Source: Posidoniimonas polymericola
GTDB taxonomy: Bacteria > Planctomycetota > Planctomycetia > Pirellulales > Lacipirellulaceae
Assembly (NCBI RefSeq): GCF_007859935.1
Contig: NZ_SJPO01000007.1
Coordinates: forward strand, 124,001-188,000
Reading direction: 5' to 3'
DNA length: 64,000 nucleotides
Positions 58,387 through 64,000 of the stretch are shown one piece after another (position 1 is the stretch's first letter; the number at the start of each line of letters is the position of its first letter). The translations under genes and the position numbers were made by a program. The notes below the pieces were generated by a model, which was not told the origin of the DNA, made no database searches, and saw only the letters and a list, made by a program, of their open reading frames with translations.

Positions 58387-59955
58387 CTACAAAAGCAGCA
58401 GCAGGCCGACCACCGAGCACGCGACCGCCAGACCGGCGTAACCCAGCTGGGCGAAGCGGGTTTGTTGAGCGTCGCGCTCGAGGGCCTCGGGCGTCCAGCT
58501 GGCGGGCGTGGCGGGTTCGACCAGCCGCTGCAGCACGCCGGCGCCGAACGCTTGGCTGCCGGCCAGCTGGTCGCCGGTGGCGGTGAGGTAGCAGCCCTCG
58601 AGTGGCCAGGGGGCGCCGTCGGCGCCCGCCACGGCGCCAGAGACTATCGTCGCGAGCCGTCCGCCCCGCGCGGCGAGGCACGACTCCAATTCGAACAACG
58701 CGGCGTTGTCGCGGAGGACTTCTGCGTTGTTGTCTGCTTCGACCTGCATGAGCCGCTGGCAGAGGGCCGAGGCCATCGGGCCGGTCAGCTCGCGGAGCTG
58801 CTCGACTTGGGTGGCGGCGTCCGTCGCGGCGGCGGCCGGGATCGCCACGCCGAGGCGGCGGCCCTTGCGGTCGGCGTTGAGCAGGTGCAGCAGCCGCCCG
58901 CAGCCGGGAGCGTGCTGCAGGTCGGTCACGACGGCGAGCACCGGGCAGCGGACGCCGGCCGCCTCGCCGATGACGTCGAGGTCCTGCTCCATCGCGGTGC
59001 GGGCGTCGGCCGCCGCGGCATCGGACGCGCCGGCGTCGGCGGGCGTGAGCACGGCAATGCCGTCGAGCGCCCGCAGGCCGTCGCGTTCGCGTCGGAGGAG
59101 CGACACAACATAGTCGAGCTGGGCGGCGCAGGCGGCCGCTTCGTCGGCCGAGAACAGCGGCTCAGTCGGCCATGCATCGGCGGGATAGAGATCGGTTTGT
59201 TCGGCGAGTGAGAGGAATTCCGAGTCGTCGACCAGCAGCTGCTCCGCTGCGGCGGCGGGTCGGTTAGTCGTGCCGGCGTGGGCGAGCGCCTCGACGCGGA
59301 GGGCGGCCGGGATTCTATCTTCGGCCGGCGTGGTGTGGGCAAAGGCCGCGGTCGCGTGGCGGTTTTGCATCCGCTGGTGGGCCAGCCGCTCGGCCGCGCG
59401 GCTCAGCAGCGACGGGCCGTGGCACAGCACGTAGATCGCCTGGTCGTCGGCCAGGATGCGGAGCTCGGCGTCGGCCTGCGAGGGGACCGGCCCGAGGGTG
59501 GGGGTGAGGGCGAAGGCGGAAAGCAGTTCGGCCTCGCGGCCGGCGGGCTCGCCGATCAAGAGCAGGGTAGGGCGGTCGGCCAGGTCGAGGCCGTGGCGGC
59601 GCATCGCTGCGAGGGCGCGTTGCCAGCAGCGGTCGATCTCGGGGAATGGCGACTCGGCGCCGGGCCGGGTGGCGGCCCGGTAGGCGGCGACCGCCGACCA
59701 GGCGATGGCGTAGGCAAGCAGGAACAGCAGCGGCAGCCAGAATTCGCGGAGCAGCTGAGACGGAGCGCGGACGACCTTGTCGAGCTCGAGGTAGTTGTTC
59801 AGCCGCCACAGCCCGGCGAGCACCGAACCGAGCAGGGCGAAGTGCAGGGTCCAGGTGGTCCGGCCACCGGCGACCGCGCCGCGGGCGAAGCCGACAAACG
59901 GGGCGACGGCGATCTTGCCGAGGGCGGGGGCCGCTTTGCGGATCTTCGCGAACAT
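58387..59955 (-). CDS. tssM: Shortened T6SS inner-membrane protein TssM (IcmF-like N-terminal part only)
   Basis: A 522-residue protein against about 1100 or more for normal TssM. Two N-terminal membrane helices (about 36-60 and 72-95: LHFALLGSVLAG, FWLPLLFLLAYAIAW) are followed by a cytoplasmic domain. The last residues form a third helix (LGYAGLAVACSVVGLLLLL) right before the stop. This is the TssM topology cut exactly where the periplasmic domain would begin. The nucleotide-binding P-loop site reads LLLIGEPAGREAEL and lacks GKT/S. The ATG at 59955 starts MFAKIRKAAP. It is 53 bp downstream of tssL on the same strand. Identification rests on topology and its tssL neighbour. Confidence 0.72.
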   Translation of the reverse strand: MFAKIRKAAPALGKIAVAPFVGFARGAVAGGRTTWTLHFALLGSVLAGLWRLNNYLELDKVVRAPSQLLREFWLPLLFLLAYAIAWSAVAAYRAATRPGAESPFPEIDRCWQRALAAMRRHGLDLADRPTLLLIGEPAGREAELLSAFALTPTLGPVPSQADAELRILADDQAIYVLCHGPSLLSRAAERLAHQRMQNRHATAAFAHTTPAEDRIPAALRVEALAHAGTTNRPAAAAEQLLVDDSEFLSLAEQTDLYPADAWPTEPLFSADEAAACAAQLDYVVSLLRRERDGLRALDGIAVLTPADAGASDAAAADARTAMEQDLDVIGEAAGVRCPVLAVVTDLQHAPGCGRLLHLLNADRKGRRLGVAIPAAAATDAATQVEQLRELTGPMASALCQRLMQVEADNNAEVLRDNAALFELESCLAARGGRLATIVSGAVAGADGAPWPLEGCYLTATGDQLAGSQAFGAGVLQRLVEPATPASWTPEALERDAQQTRFAQLGYAGLAVACSVVGLLLLL

Positions 59956-60008
59956 GGAGGCTTCCGGGCGGAACGGGCGGCAGCGGGTAGGGCGTTGGGG
60001 GATGCGGG

Positions 60009-60635
60009 CTAGGCGAGCAGCCGCTGCATCACGGCATACGTGGCGAGCGGGGCGAGGGCGATGGTCACCACCGCGGCGATCGCCAGCATCCGGCGGAGGC
60101 GGGCCTCGCCCCGCAGCGGAGCCCCCGCGCGGCGGCGGCGCGAGCCGGCCGCCTGGGGCGTGCGTTGGCGTGCGTGGCGGGTGACCCGCGTGCGGGTCTG
60201 GTCGAACCAGCTGTTGAGGGCGGCGGGGTCGGTGCGCATCTCGCCGCGGAAACCGAGGGCGGCGCACAAGTAGTAGGCCCCGAGGGCGTCGTCGTCGGTC
60301 TGGGCGGCGGCGAGCTTCGCCTGCCGCCAGAAGTCCCAGGCGCGGTCGTTGCCGCCGTACAGGGTGGACTCGAGCTTGCGCTCGCTCCAGCGGTCGGCCC
60401 AGTCGGAGTGGCAGATGAACAGCTCGTCGAGCCAGCAGACCAGGGCGTAGCGGGCTCCGCGGAAGGCCGGGTCGGCTCCACCGTCGGGGACCTCGAGGGC
60501 CAGGTTGGTCAGCACCGCCTGCTCCTTGGCCAGGCAGAGCTCGGCCCCGCGGCCGACAGCGGTGTGCAGCCGTAGCGCGTAGTCGATCGCGCTGTGGAGA
60601 GGCTCGTGCAGGCGCTGGTGGGTGGCGGGTCGCAT
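60009..60635 (-). CDS. tssL: T6SS inner-membrane protein TssL (DotU family)
   Basis: A 208-residue protein. The cytoplasmic DotU domain (about 1-145) shows the family block YALVCWLDELFICHSDWADRW...LESTLYGG and YYLCAALGFRGEMR. One C-terminal membrane helix (about 183-203) ends the protein with no peptidoglycan-binding extension. TssL and TssM form the inner-membrane base of T6SS. It is divergent from tssA at 60874; the 238 bp between hold both promoters. The gene is complete. Confidence 0.92.
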   Translation of the reverse strand: MRPATHQRLHEPLHSAIDYALRLHTAVGRGAELCLAKEQAVLTNLALEVPDGGADPAFRGARYALVCWLDELFICHSDWADRWSERKLESTLYGGNDRAWDFWRQAKLAAAQTDDDALGAYYLCAALGFRGEMRTDPAALNSWFDQTRTRVTRHARQRTPQAAGSRRRRAGAPLRGEARLRRMLAIAAVVTIALAPLATYAVMQRLLA

Positions 60636-60873
60636 GCGGGCGGCGGGCCGGTTGTAGGGGATGTGCGGGGTGTGCGGGCGGGGGAGCGACGGGACGCGCC
60701 CCGCGACCGCTTATTGCGCTGACAAAGAGTAGGCCACCGGGGGGACCACAGCAGTCGGAGACAAAGATTCGCGAAATTGGCCTCCCGACGATCGTGACGC
60801 CTACGGGTGACCTAGGTTCCTTTGACGCGACGGTTATCCTCCTACCATCGTGGCTTCATCGGAATCAGTTTTC

Positions 60874-61905
60874 ATGCCCAGCGCCACCTGCGAAGCCCTG
60901 CTGCTGCCACTCCCCGGCGACTCGCCGACGGGCGACGAGGCGCATTTTGCGATGACGCTCTCGCCGCTGCTCAGGGAGCTGCGCCGCGAGGAACAGGCGG
61001 ACCACTTCGACGACGCCACCCGGCCCAAGCAGCTCAAACGCGCCGAGTGGGCCAAGGTCGTTGAGCAGTGCGAGTCTGCTCTTACCGAACACGCCAAGGA
61101 CCTCCGCACCGCCTGCCACCTGGTTGAGGCCCGCACCCGAGTCGATGGGCTGCGGGGGCTGAGCGAGGGGCTCGAGCTGGTAGCGCGGATGGTCGAAGAG
61201 TGCTGGGACCGGGTAAGCCCCGCTGTGGGGGACGACCCGATCGAGAACCGTGCGACGCCGCTGGCCAACCTGCTGGACGACGCGGTCCGCGGGCTGTGCT
61301 TCCCGAACCAAATCATCACGCTGCCGTTGATCGGCGCCGGTGAGAACGCCTGCAGCTTTGTCGACTGGACGAAGATGCGGGGCGACTCCGAACAGGGCGA
61401 GGCCTTGAGCCTCCGCCGCGCGAAGATCACCCCCGAGGTCTTCAAGCAGAACCACGACCACGCGGCGGCGGCGCTGCACTGGCTCGAGCGGCTGCGGAAG
61501 TCGCTCGACGAGCGGCTCGGCGAGGACGCCCCGGGGCTGCTGAAGCTGCGGAACGCGATCTCGGACCTGCACGGGCTGCTGGCGGACGAGCTGTCGCGTC
61601 TCGGCTTCGCGACTGAGCCGAACAGGGAGCCGGACGGCGGCCACTCGCCGGAAGAACTCAAACCGACCACCCTCGGACCCGCCGCCCGCGATCAGCTCTA
61701 CACCCTGCTGGACAACACGGCCGAGCAGCTGCGGGCGATGGAGCCCCACAGCCCGATCCCCTACCTGATTAAACGCGCGGTTCGACTCGGTCGGCTGCCG
61801 TTCCCGAGTTTGATGCAGCACGTGATCCGCGAGCAGACGACGCTCGCGGAGCTGAACCGCGAGTTTGGAATTGCCGAAGCGGACGGAGTCGAAGCATCGG
61901 CCTGA
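60874..61905 (+). CDS. tssA: T6SS protein TssA (ImpA N-terminal domain)
   Basis: A 343-residue protein. The ImpA N-terminal domain is clear: EALLLPLPGDSPTGDE at the start and ATRPKQLKRAEWAKVVEQCESAL near 55, then RVDGLRGLSEGLELVARMVEECWDRVSP. The C-terminal part (about 270-330) with AARDQLYTLLDNTAEQLRAMEPHSPIPYLIKRAVRL is the short dodecameric TssA type. TssA guides sheath and tail-tube assembly at the baseplate. I chose the ATG at 60874; a GTG eight codons earlier is possible. It is followed by tssB after 56 bp. Confidence 0.92.
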   Translation: MPSATCEALLLPLPGDSPTGDEAHFAMTLSPLLRELRREEQADHFDDATRPKQLKRAEWAKVVEQCESALTEHAKDLRTACHLVEARTRVDGLRGLSEGLELVARMVEECWDRVSPAVGDDPIENRATPLANLLDDAVRGLCFPNQIITLPLIGAGENACSFVDWTKMRGDSEQGEALSLRRAKITPEVFKQNHDHAAAALHWLERLRKSLDERLGEDAPGLLKLRNAISDLHGLLADELSRLGFATEPNREPDGGHSPEELKPTTLGPAARDQLYTLLDNTAEQLRAMEPHSPIPYLIKRAVRLGRLPFPSLMQHVIREQTTLAELNREFGIAEADGVEASA

Positions 61906-61961
61906 GTCCGTTTCGTGCCTACCACCTAATTACCAGAGACCCTACCAAAGGAAGCAGATCG

Positions 61962-62471
61962 ATGAGCGAAAGCCTCCAACACAAGCTAGACCGGGTGCGT
62001 CCGCCGCGTGTGCAGATCACCTACGACGTCGAGACCAACGGCGCCATGGAGCAGAAAGAGCTGCCCTTCGTGGTGGGCGTCATGTCGGAACTCGCCGGCG
62101 ATCAGGAAGAGCCGCCGAAGCCGCTCAAGGAGCGGAAGTTCGTGCCGATTGACCGCGACAACTTCAACGAGGTGCTGGCCAAGGTCGGCCCGCGTCTGGC
62201 CCTGAAGGTCCCCAACCGTCTGAGCGACGAAGAGGGCACCAACCTGTCGGCCGAGCTCCGCTTCGAGGAGATCTCCGACTTCGAGCCGCAGAACGTCGCC
62301 AAGCAGGTGCCGGCGCTCAAGAGCATGCTGGACGCCCGCCACAAGCTGCGTCAGATCCTCAGCACGATGGAAGGCAACGACTCGTACGCCGACCTGCTGC
62401 AGGAGGTGCTCTCGGACGCCGAGGCCGCCAAGTCGCTGAAGGACGAACTGGGCTCGGAAGAGTCCAAGTAG
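61962..62471 (+). CDS. tssB: T6SS contractile sheath small subunit TssB
   Basis: A 169-residue protein of the normal TssB length. Family blocks are RVQITYDVETNGAMEQKELPFVVGVM near 17-42, ERKFVPIDRDNFNEVL near 58, and FEEISDFEPQNVAKQVPAL near 100. It pairs with TssC to build the contractile sheath around the Hcp tube. AAAGGAAG precedes the ATG. tssC follows after 58 bp. Confidence 0.97.
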   Translation: MSESLQHKLDRVRPPRVQITYDVETNGAMEQKELPFVVGVMSELAGDQEEPPKPLKERKFVPIDRDNFNEVLAKVGPRLALKVPNRLSDEEGTNLSAELRFEEISDFEPQNVAKQVPALKSMLDARHKLRQILSTMEGNDSYADLLQEVLSDAEAAKSLKDELGSEESK

Positions 62472-62529
62472 GCCCGCAGCCCGCCCCCCAAACCAACACG
62501 CACACCGACCCCCTTGGGAGAACCAAATA

Positions 62530-63999
62530 ATGGCGACCGCCGACGCAACCGTTGACGCGGCTGATGTGGAAGAACTCAGCCTGCTCGAAAAACTGCTCCA
62601 GAACTCGCGCGCCCTCGACGACACCGAGCTGGAGCACCAGCGGGACTACCTGCAGGAGTTCCTGAACCACGTGGTCGACGCCGACCAGGTGACCAGCCAG
62701 GACGCCGCCGCCGAGATCAATCATTGGATCGCCAAGATCGATGAGAAGATCTCGGAGCAGCTCAACGAGATCATGCACGACGATAAGTTCCAGAAGCTCG
62801 AGGGGAGCTGGCGCGGGCTGCACTACCTGGTGCACCAGTCCGAGACCGGCACGACCCTCAAGATCCGCGTGCTGAACGCGACCAAGCGGGAGCTGCTCAA
62901 GGACCTCGAGACCGCGGTCGAGTTCGACCAGAGCGCCCTGTTCAAGAAGGTCTACGAGGAAGAGTACGGCCAGCTCGGCGGCGCCCCCTACGGCATGCTG
63001 GTTGGCGACTACGAGTTCAGCCGGCACCCAGAGGACGTGAACCTCCTGAGCCTGATCTCGAATGTGGCTGCCGGAGCGCACGCCCCGTTCGTCACGGCCG
63101 CCTCGCCGGCGCTGCTGAACCTGACCAGCTTTACCGAGCTGCCCAACCCGCGTGACCTGGCCAAGATCTTCGAGTCGGCGGCCCACACCTCGTGGCGTTC
63201 GTTCCGCGACTCGGAGGACTCCCGCTACGTGGCGTTGTGCATGCCCCGCGTGCTCGGCCGCCTGCCCTACGGCAAGGACTTCAAGAGCGTCGAGGAGTTC
63301 GACTTCGAGGAGTTCGTCGACGGCCGCGACCACAGCAAGTACCTGTGGATGAACGCCGCCTGGGCGTACGCCACCCGCGTGACCGACGCGTTCAGCAAGT
63401 ACGGCTGGTACGCCAAGGTCCGCGGCGTCGAGGGCGGCGGCAAGGTCGAGGGCCTGCCGGTGCACACCTTCAACACCGACGACGGCGACGTCGCGATGAA
63501 GTGCCCGACCGAGATCGCGATCTCGGACCGCCGCGAGTTCGAGCTCTCGACGCTCGGCTTCCTGCCGCTGCTGCACTCCAAGAACACCGATTTTGCCGTG
63601 TTCATGGGCGCCCAGTCGGCCCAGAAGCAGAAGACCTACTTCGACGACTCGGCCACGGCCAACGCGGACCTGTCGACGAAGATCAACTTCTTGCTGTGCG
63701 TCTCGCGCTTCGCCCACTACCTGAAGGTGATGGCCCGCGACAAGGTCGGCTCGATGCTCGAGGCCAACGAGTGCGAGAAGTGGCTGAACGACTGGATCGC
63801 CAACTACGTGTGCGACCCGTCCATGGCCGGCGACGTCACCAAGGCCAAGTGCCCGCTCTCGGACGCCACGGTTGAGGTCCGCGAGATCCCCGGCAAGCCC
63901 GGCTGGTACGAGGCGATCGCCTGGCTGCGGCCCCACTTCCAGCTCGAGACGCTCAGCGCCAGCATGCGGCTGGTTGCCGAGGTTCCTAAGAAGGGCTAA
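62530..63999 (+). CDS. tssC: T6SS contractile sheath large subunit TssC
   Basis: A 489-residue protein of normal TssC length, complete in the window; its stop ends one base before the right edge. Landmarks are KLEGSWRGLHYLV near 92, YEEEYGQLGGAPYGMLVGDYEFS near 140, and LCMPRVLGRLPYG near 237. The C-terminal LKVMARDKVGSMLEANECEKWLNDWI is also intact. GGGAG precedes the ATG. Further T6SS genes such as hcp, tssE, tssF and tssG would be expected beyond the window. Confidence 0.97.
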   Translation: MATADATVDAADVEELSLLEKLLQNSRALDDTELEHQRDYLQEFLNHVVDADQVTSQDAAAEINHWIAKIDEKISEQLNEIMHDDKFQKLEGSWRGLHYLVHQSETGTTLKIRVLNATKRELLKDLETAVEFDQSALFKKVYEEEYGQLGGAPYGMLVGDYEFSRHPEDVNLLSLISNVAAGAHAPFVTAASPALLNLTSFTELPNPRDLAKIFESAAHTSWRSFRDSEDSRYVALCMPRVLGRLPYGKDFKSVEEFDFEEFVDGRDHSKYLWMNAAWAYATRVTDAFSKYGWYAKVRGVEGGGKVEGLPVHTFNTDDGDVAMKCPTEIAISDRREFELSTLGFLPLLHSKNTDFAVFMGAQSAQKQKTYFDDSATANADLSTKINFLLCVSRFAHYLKVMARDKVGSMLEANECEKWLNDWIANYVCDPSMAGDVTKAKCPLSDATVEVREIPGKPGWYEAIAWLRPHFQLETLSASMRLVAEVPKKG

Positions 64000-64000
64000 T

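Noticed and set aside
1-64000. CRISPR arrays, tRNA or rRNA genes, intact transposases
   Set aside because: No regularly spaced direct repeats, cloverleaf-like sequence, rRNA signature or transposase motif was found on reading both strands; a covariance-model scan would be needed for weak RNA genes.

Overview
The window is a 64 kb piece of a high-GC genome that looks like a planctomycete of the order Pirellulales, probably near Lacipirellulaceae. The evidence is several PEP-CTERM sorting tails (465-1103, 18095-19759, 26230-28033, 55117-57747), the dockerin-like repeat GDxNxDGxVDAADYxxWRD, a DUF1559 pseudopilin, and an ECF sigma factor translationally coupled to a FecR/LamG protein. I saw no rRNA, tRNA, CRISPR array or intact insertion sequence.

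Left part (1-17.9 kb). The 5' end of an amidinotransferase-fold gene and a LOR/SDH (TIGR00300) gene lie on the minus strand and together resemble a split AgrE/ArgZ arginine-degradation enzyme. Next is the conserved stress trio PrkA - YeaH (DUF444) - SpoVR. Its two spacers carry three identical copies of a 25-bp palindrome. After it come a hypothetical gene, a tiny membrane protein whose ribosome binding site sits inside a predicted hairpin, an RDD protein, a DJ-1/PfpI protein, a DUF3500 protein, a SWIM-SNF2 helicase and the coproheme decarboxylase HemQ.

Middle part (18-36.2 kb). A PEP-CTERM-tailed animal-type haem peroxidase is followed by a nucleobase/nucleoside salvage run (upp, CNT transporter, hpt). 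Then comes an ECF sigma / FecR-LamG / DUF1559 module. Behind it are three secreted proteins that share one beta-sandwich domain; the third also carries a spherulin-4 (GH135-like) glycosidase domain. The cluster goes on with a Tat-exported Gfo/Idh/MocA oxidoreductase, an FGE-fold protein, a TIM-barrel epimerase, a second oxidoreductase and a NagB-PIG-L fusion. This looks like a system for extracellular amino-sugar polymer breakdown and catabolism.

Right part (36.2-64 kb). After a gene-poor stretch rich in palindromic repeats comes a type VI secretion locus. A minus-strand operon holds vgrG, PAAR, a DUF6931 gene, a C39-like cysteine peptidase and a small coiled-coil gene. Divergent from it are two giant single-pass membrane proteins (1633 and 1532 aa) whose N-terminal caspase-like folds have lost catalytic residues; the first also has a VWA domain. 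A secreted HExxH/LamG/PEP-CTERM protein follows, then tssL and a shortened tssM on the minus strand, and tssA-tssB-tssC on the plus strand up to the right edge. TssM ends at its third membrane segment and so lacks the usual periplasmic part. The two giant proteins put all their mass on the far side of the membrane, so they are my best candidates for an undescribed part of a planctomycete T6SS envelope complex.
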